DNA of 17,538 nt from JALZDI01 sp036259355 (GCA_036259355.1 DATABY010000184.1:1-17538); one strand, 5' to 3'. Shown: positions 1-7,493, numbered from the stretch's first letter. Program-made: numbers and translations. Notes: generated from the sequence alone by a model not told the origin.

Positions 1-15
1 CCGACCGTCGGTCGG
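1..15 (-). terminator. possible hairpin terminator of the Fe-S carrier gene
   Basis: A 6-bp perfect stem (CCGACC/GGTCGG) with a 3-nt loop lies about 45 nt beyond the stop codon of the minus-strand Fe-S carrier gene. There is no T-run, and the window edge cuts off the context, so the terminator reading is only an inference from position. Confidence 0.25.
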
Positions 16-59
16 GGGCGCTGCTGTCGGTCTGCGGTCGGCCGCGTCGGGGCTCCGAC

Positions 60-413
60 TCAGTGGAAGGAGTCTCCGCAGGCGCAGGAGCCGGTGGCCG
101 TGGGGTTGTCGATCGTGAAGCCCTGCTTCTCGATGGTGTCGACGAAGTCGATCGACGCGCCGTTGAGATACGGGACGCTCATCCGGTCGACGACCAGGGA
201 GACACCGCCGAAGTCGGAGACCACGTCACCGTCGAGGTCGCGCTCGTCGAAGAACAGCTGGTAGCGCAGGCCCGAGCAGCCACCCGGCTGTACGGCGATG
301 CGCAGCCGCAGGTCATCACGGCCCTCCTGCTCCAGGAGGCTCTTGACCTTGTTGGCGGCGGCGTCGGTCAGCTGGACGCCGGCCTGAGTCTGGGCTTCGC
401 CCTGAACCGTCAT
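60..413 (-). CDS. erpA: A-type iron-sulfur cluster carrier (ErpA/HesB/IscA family)
   Basis: This 117-residue cytosolic protein belongs to the family that carries and inserts Fe-S clusters into apo-enzymes. The three cysteines that define the family are visible: C46 in the motif GGCSG and C110/C112 in SCACGDSF at the C-terminus. Length matches the family (about 105-120). The start is placed at the ATG at 413 rather than an upstream in-frame start at 485, because a GGGAG Shine-Dalgarno lies about 8 nt before it and the extra 24 residues do not look like family sequence. It is a single gene followed by a weak hairpin. NadA, encoded 2.6 kb away, is an Fe-S enzyme and a plausible client. That link is inference. 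ErpA-like is favoured because actinobacteria usually keep one such protein; IscA or SufA naming is the alternative. Confidence 0.9.
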   Translation of the reverse strand: MTVQGEAQTQAGVQLTDAAANKVKSLLEQEGRDDLRLRIAVQPGGCSGLRYQLFFDERDLDGDVVSDFGGVSLVVDRMSVPYLNGASIDFVDTIEKQGFTIDNPTATGSCACGDSFH

Positions 414-553
414 TGCGTGTCTCCCAAGTCTGAGCGTGCGTCGGCAGTTGCTGTGTCGCTCAACACGGCACCGCGCCGAGTTCATTCCCCATCGTACGCG
501 TTCGGCGCGGCCGGCTCACGCGCAGCGCACGACACGCCCGCCGTCGGAGCGGG

Positions 554-1651
554 TCAGCGGTCGGCGGACCAGGTGCGCGCTACCCGCTCGGCGAGCCGGG
601 CCAGACTCTCCCGCGGCCGGCCGAAGGCCGCCTCCTCCCCGACCAGGTCGACCACCGAGTACGCCGACTCCACGCCCATCGCACGCATCTCCCGGGACCC
701 CACGAGCACCTGTCCGGCCACCGCGATGCAGGGCCGCAGCGCGCGCCCGGCGACGTTCGCCACGCCGTAGGCCACCTTCCCCGAGCGGGACTGGAAGTCG
801 AACGCCCCCTCCCCGGTGACGACCAGGTCGACGGCGGCCGCGTGCCCGGCCAGGTCCACGGCGTCGGCCACCAGGTCCACTCCGGGGGTGCGGGTCGCCC
901 CCAGCAGCAGCAGGCCGAAGCCCAGTCCCCCGGCGGCGCCGGCGCCCTTGGTGTTGGCGGTCCTGCGGTCGGTGGCCTCCGCCAGGGCCTCCAGCGCCGC
1001 GTCCAGCGCCTGCTTGCGCTCCTCGCGCACGCCCTTCTGCGGGCCGTAGACGTTGGTGGCGCCGGTCAGCCCCAGCAGCGGGTTGTCCACGTCGCTGGCC
1101 GCGACCAGCTCGACCCCCTCCATCCGCGCCCGGACAGCGGCAAGGTCCACCCGCGTCACGCCGTCGAGGCCGCCGGGTCCCTCGGTCAGCGGCGCGTCGG
1201 CGGTGGCGCCCAGCGCCGCCAGCATCCCGGCACCGCCGTCGTTGGTGGCGCTGCCGCCCAGCCCGACGACGACCCGGCGGGCGCCCGCGTCGACCGCGGC
1301 GGCCAGCAGCTCGCCGACGCCGTGCGAGGTGGCGCGCTCGGGGTCGCGCTCGGCCTGTGGGGTCAGGTGCAGGCCGCAGGCCTGTGCGGACTCGACGTAG
1401 GCCGTGTCGCCGACGAGCAGCACGGTCGCCGGCAGCGGTGCGCCGTACGGACCGGTGACGGTCACCGCGAGCAGGTCCCCGCCGAGACCGGCGTGCAGCA
1501 CGTCGCAGAACCCGGGCCCTCCGTCGGCCATCGGCACCTGCACGACCTCGTCGCCGGGGGCCCGCCGCCGCCACCCCTCGGCGATCGCCGCGGCCGCCTC
1601 GACGGCGCTCAACGTGCCGGCGAACTTGTCGGGGGCAATCAGCACGCGCAT
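554..1651 (-). CDS. glycerate kinase (type 1, GarK/GlxK family)
   Basis: The 365-residue product matches the PF02595 glycerate kinases, which phosphorylate D-glycerate with ATP, usually to 2-phosphoglycerate. Evidence: the N-terminus MRVLIAPDKFAGTLSAVEAA is the family signature. It is followed by PMADGGPGFCDVL (residues about 41-53), the glycine-rich VVGLGGSATNDGGAGMLAALG stretch, and VVTGEGAFDFQSRSGK near residue 275, all family motifs. The first motif reads GGPG where E. coli-type enzymes have GGEG; I regard this as an actinobacterial variant, not a defect. The ATG at 1651 has a GAGG Shine-Dalgarno 8 nt upstream. A longer in-frame reading to 1939 lacks family sequence and runs over the divergent small gene. 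It faces away from the 1740-1925 gene and has no operon partner in the window. Confidence 0.9.
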   Translation of the reverse strand: MRVLIAPDKFAGTLSAVEAAAAIAEGWRRRAPGDEVVQVPMADGGPGFCDVLHAGLGGDLLAVTVTGPYGAPLPATVLLVGDTAYVESAQACGLHLTPQAERDPERATSHGVGELLAAAVDAGARRVVVGLGGSATNDGGAGMLAALGATADAPLTEGPGGLDGVTRVDLAAVRARMEGVELVAASDVDNPLLGLTGATNVYGPQKGVREERKQALDAALEALAEATDRRTANTKGAGAAGGLGFGLLLLGATRTPGVDLVADAVDLAGHAAAVDLVVTGEGAFDFQSRSGKVAYGVANVAGRALRPCIAVAGQVLVGSREMRAMGVESAYSVVDLVGEEAAFGRPRESLARLAERVARTWSADR

Positions 1652-1739
1652 GTCGGCATCCTCGCAGCCCGCGGCACCAGACGGGCCGGTGGCGGTCGTT
1701 TGGCGACCCCGAGCAGTGGGCACGGCAGCGCCCGTGGGC

Positions 1740-1925
1740 ATGAAGCAGTGGCGGGACAAGGTCGGACGCACGCGCGATGCGTCGCCCCGGGGCGACGATG
1801 CCTCGGCGCCGTACGCCCCGCCGGACCGACGTGGGGGGTTCCTCGGCAACCCGCTCATGCTGGTCCCGGTCCTGATCGTGGCCGCGGTCGTCGTCGTGCT
1901 GCTGGTCGTGCTCGCGATCCGCTGA
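1740..1925 (+). CDS. small protein with one C-terminal membrane segment
   Basis: A 61-residue product begins MKQWRDKVGRTRDASP. It has a basic, proline-rich N-terminal half, then a strong hydrophobic segment over about residues 38-60 (LMLVPVLIVAAVVVVLLVVL), and ends AIR. This layout fits a tail-anchored inner-membrane protein with a cytoplasmic N-terminus. A GTG six nt upstream (1734) is an alternative start. The Shine-Dalgarno is weak (GTGGG). It is divergent from the glycerate kinase, with 88 nt between the starts, and lies 61 nt before the GNAT gene. No known family or function is recognised. The clear membrane segment and clean intergenic position support it as a real gene. Confidence 0.6.
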   Translation: MKQWRDKVGRTRDASPRGDDASAPYAPPDRRGGFLGNPLMLVPVLIVAAVVVVLLVVLAIR

Positions 1926-1974
1926 CCCGCTGCCCGCACGCCCCGAGCACCGCCGGTGACCGCTCCCGGGCCGC

Positions 1975-1980
1975 TAGCGT
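1975..1980 (+). promoter_or_regulatory. candidate -10 box of a leaderless GNAT transcript
   Basis: TAGCGT fits the actinobacterial TANNNT -10 pattern. It is followed by exactly six bases and then the GTG start at 1987, so transcription would begin on the start codon. No Shine-Dalgarno is visible before that GTG. No clear -35 box is seen. Confidence 0.45.
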
Positions 1981-1986
1981 GGCCGG

Positions 1987-2865
1987 GTGCTGGTGAGACC
2001 GATGAGAGCCCACGACGTCGAGGACGCGGAGCGGCTCACCGACGAGGCGTTCTACCAGCTCGACGCCCGCACCGCCACCGCCGGCTTCCCCAGACCGCAG
2101 CGGCGGCCACCCGAGCGCGCGCAGCTGTGGCGAGAGCGGGCCCTGCACCTGCTCGAGCACGACGGTCCCGGCTGCTGGGTCGCGGAGGACGACGCCGGCC
2201 TCCTCGGCGTGTCGGTCTCGTTGCGGCGCGAAGGGCTGTGGGGCCTGTCGTCGTACGCCGTCCACCCGCGCGGGCAGGGCGCCGGCGCCGGACGGGCGGT
2301 CCTGGAGGCGTCGCTGAAGTACAGCGAGGGCTGCCTGCGCGGTCTCATCTGCTCCTCGTCGGACCCGCGGGCGGCGCGGCGCTACCGGCTCGCCGGGTTC
2401 ACCCTGCACCCGGCGATGACGCTCTGGGGCCGGGTCGACCGGTCCGCGCTCCCGGTGGTGGAGCACCTGCGGGAGGGCACCGCCGCCGACATCGACCTGC
2501 TCGACTCACTCGACCGGCTGACCCGCGGGGCAGCGCACGGTGTCGACCACGAGGTGCTGGTGCGCCAGCTGCGCCTGGTGGTCGTGGACCGGGCGAAGGG
2601 CTCGGGGTACTGCTACGTCGGGCGCGGGGGCGGCGCCTACCTGCTCGCGGCGTCGAACCGGCGTACCGCCCAGATGCTGCTCTGGGAGGCGCTGGCCTCG
2701 GCCGAGCAGGGCCCGGGCCCACGTGTCGACCATCTGACCGGTGAGCAGGAATGGGCGGTCGACGTGGGGCTGGCCGCGGGGCTGCAGCTCCACAACAACG
2801 GGTACGTCGCGCTGCGGCACATGAAGCCGCCGATGCCCTACCTGCCCTCCGGGCACTTTCTCTAG
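1987..2865 (+). CDS. two-domain GNAT family N-acetyltransferase
   Basis: This 292-residue protein starts at GTG (MLVRPMRAHDVEDAERLTDE), a typical GNAT opening. The acetyl-CoA binding motif A is visible at about residues 90-107 as YAVHPRGQGAGAGRAVLE, matching V-x-P-x-x-R-G-x-G-x-G/A. A second half (about 150-292) contains YCYVGRGGGAYLLAA and ends LPSGHFL. It resembles a degenerate second GNAT fold that lacks the full motif A, as in tandem GNAT proteins. Substrate is unknown. In-frame starts at 1993 (GTG) and 2002 (ATG) are possible. The TAGCGT box six bases before 1987 favours that codon. The gene is monocistronic here; a repeat hairpin follows it before nadA. Confidence 0.8.
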   Translation: MLVRPMRAHDVEDAERLTDEAFYQLDARTATAGFPRPQRRPPERAQLWRERALHLLEHDGPGCWVAEDDAGLLGVSVSLRREGLWGLSSYAVHPRGQGAGAGRAVLEASLKYSEGCLRGLICSSSDPRAARRYRLAGFTLHPAMTLWGRVDRSALPVVEHLREGTAADIDLLDSLDRLTRGAAHGVDHEVLVRQLRLVVVDRAKGSGYCYVGRGGGAYLLAASNRRTAQMLLWEALASAEQGPGPRVDHLTGEQEWAVDVGLAAGLQLHNNGYVALRHMKPPMPYLPSGHFL

Positions 2866-2889
2866 ATCCCGTTGGCTCGCTCCGGGCGC

Positions 2890-2942
2890 CGTTGGCGCTG
2901 GGGACCCCTCCTCCGATAGGACTGGCGCGGGGGCACCCCGCG
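2890..2942 (-). repeat. intergenic hairpin repeat, copy 3 (diverged, inverted)
   Basis: On this strand the element is the reverse of the copies at 6362 and 16434. A palindromic GGGGACCCC (2900-2908), a 4-nt spacer, the core CCGATAGG (2913-2920), 9 nt, then GGGGCACCCC (2930-2939) keep the same order and spacing as the other two copies. The two G/C blocks can pair as an imperfect stem around a 21-nt loop. It lies between the GNAT stop and the nadA promoter. Confidence 0.55.
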
Positions 2943-2981
2943 ACAATCCCTCGCGGGAGCCGTGAGGCCCGGTCAACCGGT

Positions 2982-2987
2982 TAGGAT
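2982..2987 (+). promoter_or_regulatory. candidate -10 box of nadA (leaderless)
   Basis: TAGGAT, a strong actinobacterial -10 sequence, lies exactly six bases before the nadA ATG, so the first transcribed base could be the A of ATG. The AGGA inside the same string could instead act as a Shine-Dalgarno with 7-nt spacing if transcription starts further upstream. Confidence 0.45.
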
Positions 2988-2993
2988 GTTGTC

Positions 2994-4160
2994 ATGACGA
3001 CAACAGACCTGCCGCTGCTGCTGCTCGGCCGCGGCGCCGACCCCGAGGCCGAGCGCGGCGTGCAGTGCTCCGGCGAGCTTCCGGCGGCGTCCGACCCGGG
3101 CCTGGTGGAGCGCGCCCGGGCGGCCAAGGCGGCGCTCGGCGACCGGCTGTTCGTGCTCGGCCACCACTACCAGCGCGACGAGGTCATCGCGTTCGCCGAC
3201 GTCACCGGCGACTCGTTCAAGCTGGCCCGTGAGGCGGCCGCGCGCCCCGACGCGCCGTACGTCGTCTTCTGCGGGGTGCACTTCATGGCCGAGTCCGCCG
3301 ACATCCTCACCTCCCCCGACCAGCAAGTGATCCTGCCCGACCTCGCGGCGGGCTGCTCCATGGCCGACATGGCACGCCTGCCGCAGGTGCAGGACGCCTG
3401 GGACGTCCTCACCGACGCCGGGGTCGCCGACGTGACCGTGCCGGTGACGTACATGAACTCCTCCGCCGACATCAAGGCGTTCTGCGGCCGCAACGGCGGT
3501 GCGGTGTGCACGTCGTCCAACGCCCGCCGGGCGCTGACCTGGGCGTTCGGGCGGGGCGAGAAGGTGCTGTTCCTGCCCGACCAGCACCTCGGCCGCAACA
3601 CCGCGGTGCTGGAGATGGGGCTGTCGCTCGACGACTGCGTGGTCTACGACCCGCACCGGCCCGGCGGCGGGCTGACGCCGGCGCAGCTGCGGGCGGCGAA
3701 GATGATCCTGTGGCGCGGGCACTGCTCGGTGCACGGCCGGTTCTCCGCCGAGTGCGTCGACGACGTGCGAGCCCGGATGCCCGACGTGCAGGTGCTGGTG
3801 CACCCCGAGTGCCGGCACGAGGTGGTGACGAAGGCCGACCTGGTCGGGTCGACGGAGTTCATCATCAAGACGATCGACGCCGCACCCGCCGGCTCGGCGT
3901 GGGCGGTGGGCACCGAGCTCAACCTCGTGCAGCGGCTGGCCGCGCGGCACCCCGACAAGCGAGTCGCGTTCCTGGACAAGACGGTGTGCTTCTGCTCGAC
4001 GATGAACCGCATCGACCTGCCGCACCTGGTCTGGGCGCTGGAGAACCTCGTCGAGGGCCGGGTCGTCAACCGCATCAGCGTGGACGCCGACACCGAGCGG
4101 GAGGCCAAGGTCGCCCTGCAGCGGATGCTCGACCTGCCCGCCGAGACCGCCAGGGCCTGA
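2994..4160 (+). CDS. nadA: quinolinate synthase NadA
   Basis: This 388-residue cytosolic enzyme condenses iminoaspartate with dihydroxyacetone phosphate to quinolinate in de novo NAD synthesis, using a [4Fe-4S] cluster. Visible family motifs: VLGHHYQRDEVIAFAD (about 54-69), FCGVHFMAESADIL (92-105), DLAAGCSMAD (116-125), VPVTYMNSSADIKAFCG (149-165), WRGHCSVHGRF (240-250) and VCFCSTMNRI (331-340). The likely cluster ligands are C121, C244 and one of C332/C334, by position in the family. Length fits the longer NadA type (about 350-390). nadB and nadC, often adjacent in actinobacteria, are absent from this window. The next gene follows after 7 nt and is probably co-transcribed. The ATG at 2994 is supported by the TAGGAT/AGGA signal just upstream. 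Confidence 0.96.
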   Translation: MTTTDLPLLLLGRGADPEAERGVQCSGELPAASDPGLVERARAAKAALGDRLFVLGHHYQRDEVIAFADVTGDSFKLAREAAARPDAPYVVFCGVHFMAESADILTSPDQQVILPDLAAGCSMADMARLPQVQDAWDVLTDAGVADVTVPVTYMNSSADIKAFCGRNGGAVCTSSNARRALTWAFGRGEKVLFLPDQHLGRNTAVLEMGLSLDDCVVYDPHRPGGGLTPAQLRAAKMILWRGHCSVHGRFSAECVDDVRARMPDVQVLVHPECRHEVVTKADLVGSTEFIIKTIDAAPAGSAWAVGTELNLVQRLAARHPDKRVAFLDKTVCFCSTMNRIDLPHLVWALENLVEGRVVNRISVDADTEREAKVALQRMLDLPAETARA

Positions 4161-4167
4161 GGCGGGC

Positions 4168-4722
4168 ATGGCACGAGGGCTGCTGGCTTGGTGGCGCGAA
4201 CGCTGGTTTGCCGCCGGTACGCCGCGGCGGCTGCGCCGGGGGCGCCGGGGGCGCATCCCCCGGCTGCTGCGCGAGCATGACGCCGAGGTGGCCCGGTTGC
4301 TGCCGCACTGCACGATCCCGGCGCTGCGCGCCGTCGAGCCGGAACCCCACTGGTGGGGTGGTCACGGGACGGTGGCCGACCCGGCCCTGCGGCTGACCTC
4401 GGTGCAGGTCGGCTCCGGCGACCCGCAGGCACCGCGCGGCCCGCGGGTGCGGGTCAGCACCGGCGAGGTCGAGGAACCCGACGAGGAGCTGGAGCCGGTC
4501 GGCGGTTGTCAGGTGCTGGTCGAGGGTGAGCCGCTGTCGATGGAGGTCGTCCTGGACACGTCCGCCGAGGACGACCCGGCCCGTGCGCCCAGGATCGCCC
4601 GTGGCATCTGGCGCGGGTACGAGATCCAGGTGCAGACGACCGGCGTACCCCTGGACGGCCTGCGGCTGGTCTCCGCGGGCGACCTCACGCAGTACCGCCG
4701 GTACGCACCCTGGGCCGAGTGA
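4168..4722 (+). CDS. uncharacterised protein behind nadA
   Basis: A 184-residue soluble protein whose family I do not recognise. It has a very basic, tryptophan-containing N-terminus (about residues 1-37, rich in R; MARGLLAWWRERWF) that could bind membrane surface or nucleic acid. A mixed, acidic middle with VEEPDEELEP follows, then a C-terminal part IARGIWRGYEIQVQTTG and DLTQYRRYAPW. No signal peptide, membrane span, cysteine motif or nucleotide-binding motif is seen. It starts 7 nt after the nadA stop, so it is probably in the same transcript. It converges on pspAB with 70 nt between stops. A role linked to NAD synthesis cannot be claimed from position alone. Confidence 0.7.
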   Translation: MARGLLAWWRERWFAAGTPRRLRRGRRGRIPRLLREHDAEVARLLPHCTIPALRAVEPEPHWWGGHGTVADPALRLTSVQVGSGDPQAPRGPRVRVSTGEVEEPDEELEPVGGCQVLVEGEPLSMEVVLDTSAEDDPARAPRIARGIWRGYEIQVQTTGVPLDGLRLVSAGDLTQYRRYAPWAE

Positions 4723-4792
4723 GCGAGCAGCGCCCGCCGCCTGGTGCGCCAGAGCGCCCCGACCGGCGGACGTCGGCGGCCTCCCGACCCGG

Positions 4793-5368
4793 TCAGAGGC
4801 CCGGGGCGCCCCAGATGGCCATCCAGCGGGACAGGTCGGGCTCGACCGTGAGGTCGTTGGCCAGCAGCCCGCGCATTTGCAGCTCGAGCGCGTTGTCGCG
4901 CTGCTCCCTACCCCCGGCGGCCGGTGCGAAGGGGTAGAACGTCCCCTGCTTGTACAGGTAGACCAGCCCGAGCCGGCGCCCGTCGGGGTTCTCGAACGCC
5001 ACCAGCGAGCACAGCAGCGAGCCGCCGAAACCGGCCTCCTCCAGCGCGCGGTTGACCGCGTGCAGCTCGGTGACCAGGTCGGACAGGTCGTCCGGCTGCT
5101 GCCGGCACACCAGCCAGGTGAACCCGAAGCTGTCGGTAACCCGCTCCACGGCCGGGCCGTCGTCGGCGTCGAGCAGCCGCTGCACGTCGTCCTGCATGGT
5201 CGCGAACGCCGCACCCTCGTTGGCGCGGTAGCACACGGACCCGACGCCGGTGGGCTTGAAACCGCCGGAGACCTGCAGGGTGACCGCGGCCGACGGGACG
5301 GCGAAGAGCTGGTCGAGGTTCGGCTTGGCCTGCTTGCGCCGGCCGAGAAGCGCGTCCATGAAGCCCAT
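4793..5368 (-). CDS. pspAB: PspA-associated protein PspAB
   Basis: This 191-residue protein begins MGFMDALLGRRKQAKPNLDQ and contains LFAVPSAAVTLQVSGGFKPTG (about 21-41) and TDSFGFTWLVCRQQPDDL (about 78-95). This pattern is recognised from the actinobacterial PspAB family found next to htpX and pspA genes. The biochemical role is unknown; comparative work places the family in PspA-type membrane-stress modules. The gene starts 12 nt after the htpX stop, so the two are likely translated from one message. It ends convergently to the nadA-linked gene. No membrane segment is visible, so it probably acts at the cytoplasmic face with PspA or HtpX (inference). Confidence 0.82.
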   Translation of the reverse strand: MGFMDALLGRRKQAKPNLDQLFAVPSAAVTLQVSGGFKPTGVGSVCYRANEGAAFATMQDDVQRLLDADDGPAVERVTDSFGFTWLVCRQQPDDLSDLVTELHAVNRALEEAGFGGSLLCSLVAFENPDGRRLGLVYLYKQGTFYPFAPAAGGREQRDNALELQMRGLLANDLTVEPDLSRWMAIWGAPGL

Positions 5369-5380
5369 GCGGTCAGCCCA

Positions 5381-6280
5381 TCACATGGGCCGACCGAGCT
5401 GTGCGGAGACCTTCGCCAGCTGGTCGAGCCGCTGCTCGAGCGGCGGGTGCGAGGCCAGCAGCGAGTTGAGGCTCTTGCCCTTGATCGCCGGGGCGATGAA
5501 GAACGCGTTCATCGTCTCGGCCTGACGCAGGTCGCGGGTCGGGATCCGGGCGATGTCGCCGGAGATCTTCGTCAGCGCGGAGGCCAGCGCCGACGGCTTG
5601 CCGGTCAGGAAGGCGCCCGACCGGTCGGCGCACAGCTCGCGGTAGCGCGACAGCACCCGGGTCAGCAGGTAGCCGATCGCGGCGACCACCATGCTGGCCA
5701 GCCAGATCACCAGGAACGGCAGCGCGCCGCCGTTGTTGTTGCCGCGCCCGCCACCCCCGAAGAACAGCCCCCAGCGGGTGATCAGGCCGGCGACCACGCC
5801 CAGGAACGACGCGACGGTCATCACGGCGACGTCTCGGTGCGCGACGTGCGACAGCTCGTGCGCGAGCACGCCCTCGAGCTCCTCGGCGGTCAGCCGGCGC
5901 ATGATGCCGGTGGTCACGCAGACCGCCGAGTGCTTCGGCGACCGGCCGGTGGCGAACGCGTTGGGCATGTCCATGTCGGTGATGTAGACCCGTGGCTTGG
6001 GCATGTCCGCCATCGCGACGAGCCGGTCGACCATGCCGTGCAGCTCCGGCGCCTGTTGCGGTGTCACCTGGCGGGCACGCATCGCGGCCAGCGCCACCTT
6101 GTCGGAGAAGTACCACTGCCCGACCGCCATCGCGGCCGCAAGGACGATGATGAAGCCGGTGCCGAACCCCTGGCTGATCAGCAGCGCCATGAACGCGAGG
6201 TACAGCACCGCGATCAGTGCCATGACCAGGGTCATCCGAGAGGTCAGGCCCCGGTCCTTGATGAATCTCGAGCTCGCCAT
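5381..6280 (-). CDS. htpX: zinc metalloprotease HtpX
   Basis: This 299-residue membrane-bound M48 protease degrades damaged membrane proteins. The zinc motif HELSH is at 141-145 (catalytic E142), and the third ligand is E215 in RYRELCADRSGA. Also seen are SHPPLEQRL near the C-terminus and hydrophobic segments at about 17-36, 41-55, 151-169 and 187-207. Length matches the family (about 280-300). I chose the ATG at 6280 (MASSRFIKDRGLTSRM) because actinobacterial homologues usually begin close to this RF..DRGL motif. An in-frame GTG at 6295 is possible, but an AGAAGG touches it directly, which is poor spacing. It is followed by pspAB. A repeat hairpin and about 140 nt separate it from pspAA upstream, so a separate promoter is possible. 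Confidence 0.93.
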   Translation of the reverse strand: MASSRFIKDRGLTSRMTLVMALIAVLYLAFMALLISQGFGTGFIIVLAAAMAVGQWYFSDKVALAAMRARQVTPQQAPELHGMVDRLVAMADMPKPRVYITDMDMPNAFATGRSPKHSAVCVTTGIMRRLTAEELEGVLAHELSHVAHRDVAVMTVASFLGVVAGLITRWGLFFGGGGRGNNNGGALPFLVIWLASMVVAAIGYLLTRVLSRYRELCADRSGAFLTGKPSALASALTKISGDIARIPTRDLRQAETMNAFFIAPAIKGKSLNSLLASHPPLEQRLDQLAKVSAQLGRPM

Positions 6281-6361
6281 CGACGTGGTCCGCACCCTTC
6301 TGTAGAACTGCTACTCGATACGACGCTTCCTGCCCCCGTTTTGTTCCCGGCCCGGATCGGC

Positions 6362-6412
6362 GCGGGGGTCCCCTGCAACGGACCTATCGGTGCTGGGGAC
6401 CCCCGCACCGAA
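6362..6412 (+). repeat. intergenic hairpin repeat, copy 1
   Basis: A perfect 12-bp inverted repeat (GCGGGGGTCCCC at 6362-6373 and GGGGACCCCCGC at 6395-6406) encloses a 21-nt loop containing GCAACGGACCTATCGGTG. Positions 6366-6412 match 16444-16490 at 42 of 47 bases without gaps. It sits between pspAA and htpX, 11 nt beyond the pspAA stop, so in the minus-strand transcript it could act as a terminator or attenuator. There is no T-run. Confidence 0.75.
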
Positions 6413-6423
6413 AGGCGGGGACG

Positions 6424-6702
6424 TCAGCCCGGGATGAGGCCCTCGTCGCTGAGCAGGTCCTTCACCTCGTCGAGGGAGGCGTCGCCCGGAGGCAGGATGA
6501 GGTCGGAGTCGACCAGCTCCTCGAGGCCGACCTGGCTGCCGGCCCGCCGGACCGCCGCCAGCAGCTCCTCCAGCGCCGCGCGGAACGTCGCCTCGTCACC
6601 CGCGTCGACCGCGTGCTCGACCTTGTCGTCGAGCTCGTTCAGCCCGTCGACCTGACCGCCGTCCAGCCGCCACTGGCCCTCCCCCAGGATCCGGACGATC
6701 AT
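6424..6702 (-). CDS. pspAA: PspA-associated protein PspAA
   Basis: This 92-residue protein starts MIVRILGEGQWRLDGGQVDG and ends LSDEGLIPG. It contains the middle motif LNELDDKVEHAVDAGDEATF and DLILPPGDASLDEVKDLL, the known PspAA pattern. Its ATG overlaps the pspA stop codon by 4 nt (ATGA), so translation is probably coupled and the two proteins made together. The protein is acidic and soluble. The family is known as a partner encoded with PspA in actinobacteria; its precise function is not established. No enzyme motif is visible. Confidence 0.87.
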   Translation of the reverse strand: MIVRILGEGQWRLDGGQVDGLNELDDKVEHAVDAGDEATFRAALEELLAAVRRAGSQVGLEELVDSDLILPPGDASLDEVKDLLSDEGLIPG

Positions 6703-7493
6703 GCCTGCTCCCCCTCGCGCTTCTCGGCCTGCTCGCCGGCCCCGGCGGCGGAGGGGTCGGCGCCCGCGTCGATCTGCTTCGGCGGCTCCGAGCCGCCGAC
6801 CTCGCCCTTCATCTTCGCCAGCTCCAGCTCGACGTCGGACGTCGACGACATCGCGTCGAGCTCGCGGCTGATGTCGTCCTGGCCGCCGGGTGTGCTGACG
6901 TCCTCGAGCGCGCCGGAGGCCATCAGCTCGTCGATCGCGCCGGAGCGAGCCTGCATCTGCGCGGTCTTGTCCTGCGCGCGCTGCATGGCGTAGCCGACGT
7001 CGCCCATCTCCTCGGAGATGCCGGAGAACGCCTCGCCGATCTTGGTCTGCGCCTCCGCCGCGGTGTAGGTGGCCTTCATCGACTCCTTCTGCGTGCGGAA
7101 CGACTCGACCTTGGCCTGCAGCCGCTGCGAGGCCAGCGTCAGCTTCTCCTCCTCGCCCTGGAGCTGGGCGTGCTGCTGCTGCAGGGAGTCGACCTGCTGC
7201 TGCAGCCCCGAGCGGCGGGTGAGCGCCTCACGGGCGAGGTCCTCGCGGCCCATCGACAGCGCCTTCTGCGCCTGGTCGTGCAGCTTCTGCTGCTGCTGGG
7301 TGAGCTGGTTGAGCTGGAGCTCGAGGCGCTTGCGGCTCGTCGCCACGTCCGCGACGCCACGGCGTACCTTCTGCAGCAGCTCGAGCTGCTTCTGGTAGCT
7401 GTAGTCGAGCGTCTCTCGCGGGTCCTCGGCGCGGTCGAGTGCCTTGGTGGCCTTGGACCGGAAGATCAAGCCCATCCGCTTCATGATGCTCAT
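6699..7493 (-). CDS. pspA: PspA/IM30 family membrane-stress protein
   Basis: This 264-residue ESCRT-III-like protein maintains membrane integrity by binding and remodelling the inner membrane. The N-terminal amphipathic helix is seen (MSIMKRMGLIFRSKATKALD), followed by DPRETLDYSYQKQLELLQKV (about 24-43). A long glutamine- and charge-rich coiled coil spans about 45-170 (LQLNQLTQQQQKLHDQAQKA, VDSLQQQHAQLQGEEEKL). The C-terminal tail after about residue 195 is low in structure (A, E, G, D), as in actinobacterial PspA. ATG at 7493 is used; a second ATG three codons on is possible. The Shine-Dalgarno is weak. It leads a pspA-pspAA-htpX-pspAB cluster and is divergent from the DUF3043 gene. A TAAGGT at 7548-7553 on this strand is a candidate -10. 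Confidence 0.94.
   Translation of the reverse strand: MSIMKRMGLIFRSKATKALDRAEDPRETLDYSYQKQLELLQKVRRGVADVATSRKRLELQLNQLTQQQQKLHDQAQKALSMGREDLAREALTRRSGLQQQVDSLQQQHAQLQGEEEKLTLASQRLQAKVESFRTQKESMKATYTAAEAQTKIGEAFSGISEEMGDVGYAMQRAQDKTAQMQARSGAIDELMASGALEDVSTPGGQDDISRELDAMSSTSDVELELAKMKGEVGGSEPPKQIDAGADPSAAGAGEQAEKREGEQA

Noticed and set aside
1500..1540. GGPG in place of GGEG in the glycerate kinase as evidence of a dead enzyme
   Set aside because: All other family motifs are intact and this variant seems usual in actinobacterial members. A single substitution is not enough to call inactivation.
4778..4801. GGCCTC/GAGGCC hairpin as a terminator between convergent genes
   Set aside because: The stem is only 6 bp with a 12-nt loop, the right arm overlaps the pspAB stop region, and there is no U-run. 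Such pairs are common by chance in GC-rich DNA.
6281..6295. GTG at 6295 as the htpX start
   Set aside because: AGAAGG abuts the GTG with no spacer, and family N-termini fit the ATG at 6280 better. It is kept only as an alternative.
4526..6655. A 709-codon plus-strand open frame across the nadA-linked gene, pspAB and htpX
   Set aside because: It is antisense to well-recognised genes, has no family resemblance and low-complexity composition. Long shadow frames are expected at this GC content.
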